Notes: a model not told the origin generated them from the sequence alone. A stretch of DNA of 64,000 bases from Flagellimonas okinawensis (GCF_029194005.1 NZ_JARFVA010000003.1:124001-188000); one strand, 5' to 3'; shown: positions 25,145-33,784, counted from the stretch's first letter. Program-made: numbers and translations.

Positions 25145-27520
25145 TTAATTTTTTAAATCTTTTCCAATAAAGTTTGTTGCCAAGGTTGTGAACACTACTA
25201 TACTGATGGAACTCAATGGCATCAAAATAGCAGCTATTACTGGTTGCAATTGACCTGTGACCGCAAAATACAAGCCCACGATATTATAACAGAGGGACAA
25301 CAAAAAACTCATTTTAATTATACGCATGGACCTATTGGACAGTTTGATAAACCTAGGGAGCATCCTCAGCTTGCTCGCATCCAAAATTCCATCACAGGCC
25401 GGCGAAAACACGTTGATGTTCTCCGACACTGCCAATCCAACATCACTCTGGGCCAGCGCACCTGCATCGTTCAAGCCATCGCCGACCATCAATACTTTAT
25501 GCTCTTGCTGTAGGGCTTTAATGTATTCCAGCTTATCTTCTGGTTTTTGGTCAAATAGCATCCTTGTCTTTGCTGGCAGTACTTTTTGGAGCTGTTCCTT
25601 TTCTCCGTCATTATCGCCTGAAAGGATACCAAGTTCCAAATGATCTGACATTTCATCAAATATTTCACGCATCCCTTCGCGATAGGTGTTTTTGAATACA
25701 AACCTGCCCTTCACATCTTCATCGGCACTGACGTATACCGTGGTATTGGTAATCGAACTGCCCTGGTTTTCGCCGACATAAGAGGCCGAACCCACCTTTA
25801 TGGAGTGGTGGTTATATTTTCCTTCAATGCCTTGACCTGTATGCTCCTGAAATTCTTCAAGCGTCATTATGGCATTGGATTTTAGAATATTGTACAATGA
25901 TCTGCTCAAAGGGTGGTTGGAGGCTCTCAAGGTCGTCTTTAGGAGCGCTGTTTCCTCATCCGTGAGTTCCATCCCTTCATAGTGGATGGTATCTTTTTGA
26001 CTGGTGGTGAGCGTACCCGTTTTATCAAAAATTGCCGTATCGATTTTAGACAGACGTTCGATTACATTGGCATTTTTTAGGTAGAATTTATGCTTGCCAA
26101 AAATTCGCAACATATTGCCCAACGTAAACGGAGCTGCCAATGCAATGGCACAAGGACAAGCGATGATCAATACCGATGTGAATACATTGAGTGCCAAACC
26201 AGGGTCGGTCAACAGCCAAAAAACGGTAGCCAATGTGGCAATGCTCAATACCGCTATTGTAAATCGTTTACCAATACTATCGGTGAGGGTCTGGAATTGG
26301 CTGGCCTTGTCTTTTGAGAATACGGAGTTGCCCCACAGTTGTGTGAGATAACTTTGCGAAACGGATTTCAACACCTCTACTTCCAAAACCCCAGAGAGTT
26401 GTTTGCCTCCGGCAAAAAGCTTTTCGCCTGACTCCTTAAAGACCGGTTCCGACTCGCCGGTCACGAAACTATAGTCGATTTCCGCCGTTCCCTTGATAAG
26501 TATACAATCAACCGGAATGATCTCGTGACTGCGGATCAGGACCCTGTCCCCTACCTCAATATTATAGATTTGAACATTCTCTTCACCTCCATTTTTATTT
26601 AGCCGGGTTACCGCTATCGGAAAATAGGATTTGTAATCCCTTTCAAAAGAGAGGTAAGCGTAAGTTTTTTGTTGGAAGAATTTCCCTAAGAGGAGGAAAA
26701 ATACCAAACCGGTGAGACTATCAAAAAAACCCGACCCCAAATCGAAAACAATATCGAATGTACTCCTTAAAAAGAGTACCAGAATTCCCAAGGCTATCGG
26801 CACATCAATATTCAATAATTTGGAACGGATGCCTTTATATGCGGATATAAAATAGTCCTGAGCTGCATAAAACACCACAGGAATGGAAAAAGCGAACATC
26901 AACCAACGAAAAACGTGCTTGTATTGGTCCAACCAAAATTCTTCTACCTCAAAATATTCCGGGAAGGAGAACAACATCACATTACCAAAGGCAAATCCGG
27001 CAACACCCAACTTATAAATTAGGGAGCGGTCTACATTTTTTCCTTTTTTGGTGTATTCCTCCAAAGAGATATAGGGCTCGTATCCTATACTTCCCAATAA
27101 AAGCACCAGGGCCTTGAGTGAAAAATCCTCTGTTTTATAAGTGACCCGAATTGTTTTTTTGGGGAAATCTACTTGGGAAACCGTAATGGCCGAATGCAAC
27201 TTGTTCAAATTTTCCAGCACCCATATACAAGAACTGCAATGTATGGTAGGAATACTTAGACTTACGACCTGAACTCCTTCTTCATTGAACTCCACCAACT
27301 GCCCTACAATTTCTTGGTTGTCCAAAAAATCGTACTTCTGTCTAATTTCGTTTGGCGTGGTTCCCGCTTTTCCCTCTATTTCGTAATAGGTGGAAAGGCC
27401 GTTGGATGTAAAAATCTCGTAAACGGTCTTGCAACCATTACAGCAAAATTCTTTGTCATCAAACTTTACTCCGTTGTTACCACACTCGTCTCCACAATGA
27501 AAACATGTCGAGTCTGCCAT
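25145..27520 (-). CDS. ccoI: Heavy-metal P-type ATPase CcoI/FixI (copper export for cbb3 assembly)
   Basis: A 791-residue P1B-type ATPase that moves copper out of the cytoplasm for delivery to CcoN. An N-terminal Cys-rich segment (CFHCGDEC and FCCNGCKTVYE, a putative metal-binding domain found in CcoI proteins) precedes an HMA domain with HCSSCIW. Eight membrane helices, the actuator motif TGESEPV, the transport motif CPCAIALA, the phosphorylation motif DKTGTLT and the hinge GDGLNDAGAL are all present. The N-terminal Cys-rich part and the locus distinguish it from a housekeeping CopA. It is divergent from the Fnr-type gene, with both promoters sharing one activator site. Confidence 0.95.
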   Translation of the reverse strand: MADSTCFHCGDECGNNGVKFDDKEFCCNGCKTVYEIFTSNGLSTYYEIEGKAGTTPNEIRQKYDFLDNQEIVGQLVEFNEEGVQVVSLSIPTIHCSSCIWVLENLNKLHSAITVSQVDFPKKTIRVTYKTEDFSLKALVLLLGSIGYEPYISLEEYTKKGKNVDRSLIYKLGVAGFAFGNVMLFSFPEYFEVEEFWLDQYKHVFRWLMFAFSIPVVFYAAQDYFISAYKGIRSKLLNIDVPIALGILVLFLRSTFDIVFDLGSGFFDSLTGLVFFLLLGKFFQQKTYAYLSFERDYKSYFPIAVTRLNKNGGEENVQIYNIEVGDRVLIRSHEIIPVDCILIKGTAEIDYSFVTGESEPVFKESGEKLFAGGKQLSGVLEVEVLKSVSQSYLTQLWGNSVFSKDKASQFQTLTDSIGKRFTIAVLSIATLATVFWLLTDPGLALNVFTSVLIIACPCAIALAAPFTLGNMLRIFGKHKFYLKNANVIERLSKIDTAIFDKTGTLTTSQKDTIHYEGMELTDEETALLKTTLRASNHPLSRSLYNILKSNAIMTLEEFQEHTGQGIEGKYNHHSIKVGSASYVGENQGSSITNTTVYVSADEDVKGRFVFKNTYREGMREIFDEMSDHLELGILSGDNDGEKEQLQKVLPAKTRMLFDQKPEDKLEYIKALQQEHKVLMVGDGLNDAGALAQSDVGLAVSENINVFSPACDGILDASKLRMLPRFIKLSNRSMRIIKMSFLLSLCYNIVGLYFAVTGQLQPVIAAILMPLSSISIVVFTTLATNFIGKDLKN

Positions 27521-27542
27521 TTCACATTTGCTTTACCTGATG

Positions 27543-27616
27543 CAAATTTGTAATACTCTTCTTCTTAAAAATATGATATTTATCAGTAAATTGTGCTTGT
27601 TTATCAACTATTTTTG
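27543..27616. promoter_or_regulatory. Shared Fnr/Crp-type site with two divergent -7 boxes (ccoI and fnr-like gene)
   Basis: One dyad, TGATATTTATCA (27574-27585), serves two promoters. On the plus strand, 23 bp further on, lies TATTTTTG (27609-27616), a full TAnnTTTG match, 26 bp before the regulator's start. On the minus strand, also 23 bp away, lies CAAATTTG (27543-27550), which matches except for the first base, 22 bp before ccoI. The symmetric arrangement suggests that the regulator controls its own gene together with ccoI. Confidence 0.78.
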
Positions 27617-27642
27617 TTGAATCAGGTAAACTAATCATTATT

Positions 27643-28332
27643 ATGGAAAGCAGGTGTGAAAATTGTATAATCAGGCAGTTCAATTCTTTACGTGCCATGA
27701 GCAAAGAGGAGTTGAAGAAAGTATCCGACTCCAAAACCACCAAAACCATAAAAAAAGGGGAGCCCATTTTTGAAGAGGGCGACAAACTCAATGGTGTATA
27801 TTGTGTTAGGAACGGAATTTCCAAACTTTCCAAGCTTAGTGCGAACGGCAAGGACCAAATTGTAAAATTGGCCAGTAAAGGAGAAGTTCTGGGACAACGC
27901 TCCGTTATTTCCCAAGAGAGCACCAATTTATCCGCCATAGCCGTAGATGACATGGAAGTCTGTTTTATTCCCAAGGAAAGTATTACGAACACCCTGCAAA
28001 AAAACCCAAACTTTACTTTGGAAGTATTGCGCCATATGGCACATGACCTAAAAGAGGCAGACGATGTTATTGTAAACATTTCCCAAAAGACTGTAAAACA
28101 ACGTATGGCAGAAGCTTTTCTTTATCTAAAGAACAACTTTGGCGAAGATGCCGATGGCTTTTTGGCTCTAACCCTTTCCAGGGAAGATATTTCCAATGTA
28201 GTGGGCACGGCGACCGAATCAGCGATTCGAATTATTTCAGAATTTAAAAAGAAAGGATTGATCCATACTTCAGGCAAAAAAATCGGTATAAAAGACGAGC
28301 GAAAACTGCTTGAAATGGTCGAGGGCTTTTAG
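27643..28332 (+). CDS. Crp/Fnr family transcriptional regulator, Fnr-like
   Basis: A 229-residue activator with a cyclic-nucleotide-like sensor domain (about 20-125), a dimerisation helix and a C-terminal helix-turn-helix (about 175-215). Cys5 and Cys8 (CENC) align with Cys20/Cys23 of E. coli Fnr, and Cys107 in MEVCFIP aligns with Cys122. The position of E. coli Cys29 is Asn14 here, leaving Cys54 as the only other cysteine, so an iron-sulfur cluster would need a different fourth ligand. In the recognition helix, TATESAIRIISEF, Glu192 and Arg196 match the residues that read TGA in Fnr and Crp, fitting the TGAY-N4-RTCA sites of this window. The gene has such a site itself (autoregulation). It is the best candidate regulator of the set. 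Confidence 0.93.
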   Translation: MESRCENCIIRQFNSLRAMSKEELKKVSDSKTTKTIKKGEPIFEEGDKLNGVYCVRNGISKLSKLSANGKDQIVKLASKGEVLGQRSVISQESTNLSAIAVDDMEVCFIPKESITNTLQKNPNFTLEVLRHMAHDLKEADDVIVNISQKTVKQRMAEAFLYLKNNFGEDADGFLALTLSREDISNVVGTATESAIRIISEFKKKGLIHTSGKKIGIKDERKLLEMVEGF

Positions 28333-28348
28333 TCCATTTTCCAAAAGC

Positions 28349-28391
28349 TGACAATTGTCATAGTATCCCCTGACCCATAGGTCTAATTTTA
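28349..28391 (+). promoter_or_regulatory. Fnr/Crp-type site plus -7 box upstream of usp
   Basis: The perfect dyad TGACAATTGTCA (28349-28360) is followed by exactly 23 bp and then TAATTTTA (28384-28391), which matches TAnnTTTG except for the last base. The usp start codon lies 22 bp beyond the box. The site begins 16 bp after the stop of the regulator gene. Confidence 0.8.
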
Positions 28392-28413
28392 TCGCATCGA
28401 AAATCTTAGTCCG

Positions 28414-29319
28414 ATGCAAAAGATTCTAATACCTACGGATTTTTCGGAGAATGCATGGAATGCCATTGATTATGCCATGCAATTGTTCCGCAATAGGCGC
28501 TGTACATTTTATTTGCTCAACACCTATACACCTGTAATTCCAAGTAGCCGATTTATGGCTAAAATGATTGACGGAGTACGCATTGTTGATGCAGTAAGAG
28601 AGAATTCGGAACAGGGGCTGAGCCGCACTGTAGAGCGCATAAAAACCAAATACGGAAACCCGAACCATAGTTTTGAGACCATTTCCTCCTTTAATCTGTT
28701 GGTGGAAGAGGTAAAGGATATTGTGGACACCTTTGGCATCAATCTAGTTGTGACCGGTACGAAGGGAGCATCCGGTGTGGACGAGGTGTTTATGGGCAGC
28801 AATACCGTACGTATTATAAAATGTACAAAAAAATGCCCGATTTTGGCCATACCATACCACTTTGAGTATGTGACCCCCACAGAAATTGCTTTTGCCACGG
28901 ATTTTAATCGATTTTATACCACTTCGGAACTCACCCCACTGCTGGAAATGGCAAAAATGTTCAATGCTACCATACGTATAGTTCATGTACAATATGGTAT
29001 AAAAGCTTTGACGGAGTTACAGCAATTCAACCTTAACATGTTAAGACGGTATTTAGGGGACGTGGAACACTATGTCCATACGGTATCCGAACTCAATTCG
29101 GTATCGCATACCCTAGAAACTTTTTCCAAAGAATTGGACATCCATTTATTGGCCATGTTGAACTATCAACACAGCTACATGGAGAAGATGACCCGCGAAC
29201 CTATCATCAAACGGACAGCTTTCCACACACAAATTCCCTTATTGGTTATTCCGGAATTGGGCATGGAAGGAATTTCGCTGGAAGAAAAAGAAGAAGAAGA
29301 GGTCGAGTCGCACAATTAA
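28414..29319 (+). CDS. Universal stress protein, tandem UspA domains
   Basis: A 301-residue two-domain UspA protein, the third in this window. The first domain starts KILIPTDFSENAWNAIDYAM and has the complete ATP-binding loop GTKGASGVDEVFMGS. The second domain (about 155-285) lacks that loop, with LLAMLNYQHSYMEKM in its place, and may be structural. The C-terminus is acidic (EEKEEEEVESHN). The gene stands directly downstream of the Fnr-like regulator with its own Fnr-type site and is probably a direct target. Confidence 0.92.
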   Translation: MQKILIPTDFSENAWNAIDYAMQLFRNRRCTFYLLNTYTPVIPSSRFMAKMIDGVRIVDAVRENSEQGLSRTVERIKTKYGNPNHSFETISSFNLLVEEVKDIVDTFGINLVVTGTKGASGVDEVFMGSNTVRIIKCTKKCPILAIPYHFEYVTPTEIAFATDFNRFYTTSELTPLLEMAKMFNATIRIVHVQYGIKALTELQQFNLNMLRRYLGDVEHYVHTVSELNSVSHTLETFSKELDIHLLAMLNYQHSYMEKMTREPIIKRTAFHTQIPLLVIPELGMEGISLEEKEEEEVESHN

Positions 29320-29381
29320 ACTTCCATTACTATCTTTAAACCGAGTTGGAAGTATCAATCCAACCGGTTAATGGATAATTT

Positions 29382-30317
29382 ATGGACAAACAACAATTGC
29401 ACGACTGCCATAATCGGATAAAACCCTTTATCCATAATACTCCCGTGCTCACCTCCAGACTCATTGATAAGATTTCCGGAGCACATCTTTTTTTCAAGTG
29501 CGAAAATTTTCAACGGATGGGGGCATTTAAGATGAGGGGTGCTGCCAATGCCATTATGCAACTTACGGATAAGGAGAAACAAAATGGTGTGGTCACCCAT
29601 TCGTCGGGCAATTTTGCCCAGGCACTTTCCCTTTCCGCACAAAGTTTGGGGGTCAAAGCATATATTGTAATGCCAAGTTCAGCACCTAATGTAAAAAAGG
29701 AAGCCGTAAAGGGATATGGGGGCATGTTGATCGAGTGTGAACCCAACCTTAAGGCCAGGGAATTTGCATCACAACAAATTGTGCAAAAACATGGCGCCAC
29801 TTTTATACACCCTTCCAATGACGACCAGGTTATTTTAGGACAAGGTACGGCATGCAAGGAGTTGCTGGAAGCACACCCTGAACTAGATCATGTGGTCACT
29901 CCGGTAGGTGGCGGTGGATTGATTGCAGGAACAGCGCTCTCGGCACTTTATTACGGCAAAAACTGTACAACCATTGGCGGTGAACCTATGGAGGTGGATG
30001 ATGCATTCAGATCCTTGAAAAGTGGAAAAATCGAATCCAATACAACTACCAATACGATAGCAGATGGCTTAAAGACCCAATTGGGCGACAGAAACTTTCC
30101 CATTATCCAAGAACACGTGGAGGAAATTATAAGGGTGGAAGAAGAAGAAATCGTTTCTGCCATGCAGATTATATGGGGAAGGCTCAAAATTGTCTGCGAA
30201 CCTTCGAGCGCCGTTGCTTTGGCAGCCGTTTTAAAAGCTAAGGAAAAATTTGCGGGCAAAAAAGTAGGGATTATTATATCCGGAGGAAATGTAGACTTGG
30301 GCAATCTACCGTTCTAA
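29382..30317 (+). CDS. Threonine/serine dehydratase family PLP enzyme
   Basis: A 311-residue fold-type II PLP enzyme that deaminates threonine or serine to a 2-oxo acid, or acts as serine racemase or hydroxyaspartate ammonia-lyase. The PLP lysine is Lys50 in GAFKMRGA; the phosphate loop is VGGGGLIAGTAL, and the C-terminal SGGNVDLGNLPF closes the site. No ACT regulatory domain follows, so it is a short catabolic-type or racemase-type enzyme rather than biosynthetic IlvA. The stop codon overlaps the convergent kinase gene by 4 bp. The substrate cannot be decided between these alternatives. Confidence 0.88.
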   Translation: MDKQQLHDCHNRIKPFIHNTPVLTSRLIDKISGAHLFFKCENFQRMGAFKMRGAANAIMQLTDKEKQNGVVTHSSGNFAQALSLSAQSLGVKAYIVMPSSAPNVKKEAVKGYGGMLIECEPNLKAREFASQQIVQKHGATFIHPSNDDQVILGQGTACKELLEAHPELDHVVTPVGGGGLIAGTALSALYYGKNCTTIGGEPMEVDDAFRSLKSGKIESNTTTNTIADGLKTQLGDRNFPIIQEHVEEIIRVEEEEIVSAMQIIWGRLKIVCEPSSAVALAAVLKAKEKFAGKKVGIIISGGNVDLGNLPF

Positions 30318-31777
30318 GTCAGCGCTGTTTTGGCAAAAGTGATGGTAAAAGTGGTTCCCACCCCCTTTTCACTGGTCACCTCTATTTTACCGTCCATGGC
30401 CTCTACTTGGGTTTTTACTAAATAAAGTCCAAATCCTTTGCCTTCGGTGGCACCGCTCAACCGTCCGTACATATCAAAAATCTTTCGCTCTTTTTCTGGT
30501 GTAAGCTCCATTCCGATGCCATTATCGGTAAATTTTAGGACAACAGAATCAATGCTTTGTTCAGAATTGACTTGAATGATAGGGGGGACATCTTCTTTGG
30601 AATAATTTATTGCATTGAGAATGAGGTTATAAAAAATATTGACCACGTAGCTTTTAGTGCCAAATATGGCCTCAGCCCCAGAAAAATCAGTATTTACTGT
30701 TGCTCGATTCTTGATGATCTCTTCAGAAAGCAATCCATCAACATCCTTCATAACATCTTTGAGTAATACCTCCCTGAACATTTCCTTGTCCGCTGATTTC
30801 AAAGACAAAGAAAGGTGAAGATCCTTAATGGTCTGATCCAAGGCCTCGGTGGTCAACTCAATCTTTTTAAGAATGTCATCGTTCATTTCATCCTTGCCCC
30901 ATTCATAGATTTTAGACAGCATTAGAAGGTTGGAAATGGGTCCTCGAAGATTGTGGGAAATAATTCTTACAAAATTTTGAAGCTCGTGGTTCTGTTCCAC
31001 GATCTGTTGATTTGCCAGCACATCCTTGGTAACATCCTGTGTGGTTCCAGACATACGGTACGGCATCCCATTTTCGTCGTAATAAGGCCGACCTTTTTGG
31101 TGCATGTACCGAATGGTCCCATTATCAAGAAGAACCCTGAAAACCATATCGTGTATTTTATTTTCCTTGATGCACCGGTCAACGTCGTCTATGAGAACTT
31201 GACGATCTTCTGGGTGAACAATTTTTACGGTAGCATCAAAAGTGGTATTAAATTCCCCCGGCTCTCTTTCGAACATTCTAAATAGCTGGTTCGACCATTG
31301 AATCTTATCCTCCCGTAGATCCCAGTTCCAATGTCCAAAATCTGTAATCTCCTGCGCTTCCCTATATCTTAACTGACTTTCCAGCAAGCGTTCCTTGTTT
31401 TCCTCTTCCCTAGTAATATCCTTTTGCCAAATACAGCAACCTTTAACATCACCCTCAGTGTCCATAAAAGGTTGAAAAGTGAATTCGTGCACATGAAGCC
31501 TACCGTTTTCATCATGTGTAAGCCTGGAAGTTGTGGGAAAGAGCTGTAAGGCCTGTTGACAGCCTTTATCACAGGGCCCAAAAAATTTCCCGGCTTTATA
31601 AACCTCTTTCAGGTCCATACCACGTTCCACCATGGTCCATCCGTCCTGCTCCATCCTTTTTTTAAAGGATAAATTAAAGGCGGTCAGCCGGTAGTTTTCA
31701 TCCATTGCCCAAACAGCGTCCTCCCTATCTTCTACGATTTCAACCTTATTATGAATTAATACATGTTTATGCTGCAC
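30314..31777 (-). CDS. PAS-domain sensor histidine kinase
   Basis: A 487-residue soluble kinase with no membrane spans. Two PAS-like regions precede the catalytic part: about 15-125, with several Cys (FGPCDKGC and GCCIW), and about 135-255, with the PAC segment TIRYMHQKGRPYYDENGMPYR split over its end. The phospho-acceptor is His275 in SHNLRGP, a form common in Bacteroidetes. The ATPase domain shows NLILNAINYS (N box), DNGIGMEL (G1) and GKGFGLYLVK (G2). The signal is unknown; the Cys-rich first PAS region could bind a metal or redox cofactor (inference). The response-regulator gene lies 75 bp upstream on the same strand and is the likely partner. Confidence 0.9.
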   Translation of the reverse strand: MQHKHVLIHNKVEIVEDREDAVWAMDENYRLTAFNLSFKKRMEQDGWTMVERGMDLKEVYKAGKFFGPCDKGCQQALQLFPTTSRLTHDENGRLHVHEFTFQPFMDTEGDVKGCCIWQKDITREEENKERLLESQLRYREAQEITDFGHWNWDLREDKIQWSNQLFRMFEREPGEFNTTFDATVKIVHPEDRQVLIDDVDRCIKENKIHDMVFRVLLDNGTIRYMHQKGRPYYDENGMPYRMSGTTQDVTKDVLANQQIVEQNHELQNFVRIISHNLRGPISNLLMLSKIYEWGKDEMNDDILKKIELTTEALDQTIKDLHLSLSLKSADKEMFREVLLKDVMKDVDGLLSEEIIKNRATVNTDFSGAEAIFGTKSYVVNIFYNLILNAINYSKEDVPPIIQVNSEQSIDSVVLKFTDNGIGMELTPEKERKIFDMYGRLSGATEGKGFGLYLVKTQVEAMDGKIEVTSEKGVGTTFTITFAKTALT

Positions 31778-31852
31778 CGGTTAAAATTTATAAAAATTTC
31801 AATTTTTTCTATAGGGGGAAAGGATTTAAATAATATTATGTTTAAAGGTATT

Positions 31853-32242
31853 TTACTTGTTGGCACTTTGCAAATAGTCTTCCAAATGCTCTATCCTAAG
31901 AGGTTTGGTAATAAACTCCTTTACATACTTGGTATACTTGTCCGCTTCTTCCTTATCGGCCTCGGCCTCCGAAGAAGTTACCAAAAGTACCTCATTGGAC
32001 TCGGGAAATTCTTCGAGCATCATGAATTCCAAAAACTCAAAACCACTCATTTCCGGCATATTGATATCCAATAAGATCAAAGTTTTTACTTTCGGGTCAT
32101 CTCTGTACCTGAGATCGTCCAGAGCAAGTTCCGGGTTTGTAAAGCTTTTAACCCGATCTTCCATACCCATTCGTCTAAAGTGAATCGAATTAACGGTATT
32201 CACTAGGTCTTCGTCATCGACCAAATAAATTTCCTTGTACAT
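31853..32242 (-). CDS. Single-domain response regulator (CheY-like receiver)
   Basis: A 129-residue stand-alone receiver domain. The acidic pair is Asp10-Glu11 (LVDDED), the phosphorylated Asp is Asp59 in LLDINMPEMSGFEF, the switch residues are VTSSEA, and the conserved Lys is in FITKPL. There is no output domain, so it signals by protein-protein contact or takes part in a phosphorelay. It precedes the PAS kinase gene by 75 bp. The dyad TGACAAATATCA lies upstream (32300-32311), but no -7 box stands at the correct distance. Confidence 0.92.
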   Translation of the reverse strand: MYKEIYLVDDEDLVNTVNSIHFRRMGMEDRVKSFTNPELALDDLRYRDDPKVKTLILLDINMPEMSGFEFLEFMMLEEFPESNEVLLVTSSEAEADKEEADKYTKYVKEFITKPLRIEHLEDYLQSANK

Positions 32243-32961
32243 AGTTCAGTTGTTGGCCTGTTAATTTAGTTTAGTTTCAGTTTGGTTCGACCAAAAAATT
32301 GACAAATATCAATATTTTGTATATCATACAACTGCAATTAATAGCATTTTATTGTAAAAAAAAACATTAAACAATAAAATCGGTATTAGGCAGAAATCGT
32401 AATCGGTCTCAACCTTAAAACACCTATTATTTATTGGTCTGATTGTCATAAATTTATGATTATTATTTCAATTTTAACAAAAAATCAACCTATTTTTTAA
32501 TTTCTGTAATTTAATCACCAAACCATTTACATTTTATATGATCCAATAACATCGTTATGGGCAGAGCAACCACTATTAAAGTTGAACTTGCGGATTGTTA
32601 TAATCGATCATCTTTCTAAATCCCTTAACTCCTATTGTTTCCGAAATTTGATGTTCACGACCTAAAATAACATCATTACTTACTGATTTTCTTTCACTTA
32701 AATTGCTTTTGACCAACAGGTATCATTAAAAACAATCTCAGATACAATGAAAAATTCAAGTGATATGAACAAAGTATCCCTTTGGGTTCATTCAAAATAT
32801 AATAGCCAACAATGGGTTCATATTTGTTTAACGTTTTAGAAAACAAATATTTCAAATTTCAGTATATACGTAAATAACACCTACGTGAATCTGTCAACTT
32901 CCTTTTACTATTGTTTGGCGAAACTGGAATAACTATCTTAATACCAACAACAACCTCAACT
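32243..32961. other. 719-bp AT-rich intergenic region without a convincing gene
   Basis: It separates the response regulator (leftward) and the SRAP gene (rightward). The sequence is markedly more AT-rich than its surroundings, with several A- and T-runs. It contains one Fnr-like dyad (32300-32311) without a matching -7 box, a pair of direct repeats with core TGGGTTCAT (around 32783 and 32814) and only very short frames, the best being 20 codons at 32557. I see no RNA gene or recognisable mobile remnant. Confidence 0.6.
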
Positions 32962-33723
32962 ATGTGCTATGATGTCAATGCACAGCTTAGCGCCCAATTA
33001 AAAAGGGCCTTAAGAGATGGCAATGAACAAATGATTAAGGAAATTAAGGAGCGAATGGTCCGGGACACCGATTTGCCGCTTTTTCATGTTTCCGGATTTC
33101 AACATCCAAAAATGTTCATCTACACCTCGGAAAGTCCCAATGTACCCGTTGTTTCCCAATGGGGACTTATTCCTGATTGGGCACACGATAAAACAGAAAT
33201 ATGGAACAAGACTTTAAATGCTAGGGGCGAGACTATTTTTGAAAAAAACTCATTTAAAACGTCCGCAAAAGAAAAGCGCTGCATTATTTGTATTGATGGT
33301 TTCTACGAGCACCATCATCATGGGAAAGAAACCATACCCTACTATATCTCCAGAAAAGATAAAAAGCCCATTTCCTTGGCCGGGTTGTGGAATGAATGGT
33401 CCGACCCTGAAACCGGCGAAACACTACATACATTTTCCATAGTGACAACTGAGGGCAATTCAATGATGGGGGAAATACATAACAATCCCAAGCTCAAAGG
33501 ACCAAGAATGCCCGTAATACTGCCCGATGAATTGGAGGATGAATGGTTAGCAGAATGTAAGGACATGCTGGACCAAAAGAAATTAGAGGAACTTTTAAAG
33601 CCTTATCCTCAAACAGAAATGACAGCACATACCGTTGGTAAACTTAGAGGGAAGCATGCAGTGGGCAACCAACCGGAGGCCACGGATTATTTTGAATATG
33701 AAGGGGTAAAGGAGGAATATTGA
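32962..33723 (+). CDS. SOS response-associated peptidase family (SRAP/HMCES/YedK) protein
   Basis: Shields abasic sites in single-stranded DNA by forming a thiazolidine crosslink through its N-terminal cysteine. Cys2 must be exposed after removal of Met1, so I place the start at the ATG at 32962 (MCYDVN); an upstream in-frame ATG at 32911 would bury it. The 253-residue protein has SQWGLIPDWA, LNARGET, DGFYEHHHHGK with the catalytic Glu, and GEIHNNPKLKGPRMPVIL. The last is the His-x-R-M-P active-site segment with an insertion of a few residues between His and Arg. It stands alone, with a terminator and a tRNA downstream. Confidence 0.93.
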   Translation: MCYDVNAQLSAQLKRALRDGNEQMIKEIKERMVRDTDLPLFHVSGFQHPKMFIYTSESPNVPVVSQWGLIPDWAHDKTEIWNKTLNARGETIFEKNSFKTSAKEKRCIICIDGFYEHHHHGKETIPYYISRKDKKPISLAGLWNEWSDPETGETLHTFSIVTTEGNSMMGEIHNNPKLKGPRMPVILPDELEDEWLAECKDMLDQKKLEELLKPYPQTEMTAHTVGKLRGKHAVGNQPEATDYFEYEGVKEEY

Positions 33724-33755
33724 TCGGGTTAAATAAAACCCAACGCAAATAAAAA

Positions 33756-33780
33756 AAGCTCCTCAGTACCTGAAGAGCTT
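33756..33780 (-). terminator. Rho-independent terminator after tRNA-Leu
   Basis: The arms AAGCTC (33756-33761) and GAGCTT (33775-33780), continued by TCAG/CTGA after one mismatch, form a hairpin. On the minus strand it is followed by a run of seven T, so it ends the tRNA transcript; it may also stop the SRAP transcript from the other side. Confidence 0.75.
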
Positions 33781-33784
33781 CTTG

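Noticed and set aside
32300..32311. Dyad TGACAAATATCA as a further regulated promoter
   Set aside because: No TAnnTTTG/A box lies 22-24 bp away on either strand, so I do not count it among the functional sites.
32557..32619. 20-codon frame in the AT-rich gap
   Set aside because: Too short, no recognisable features, and such frames are common by chance.
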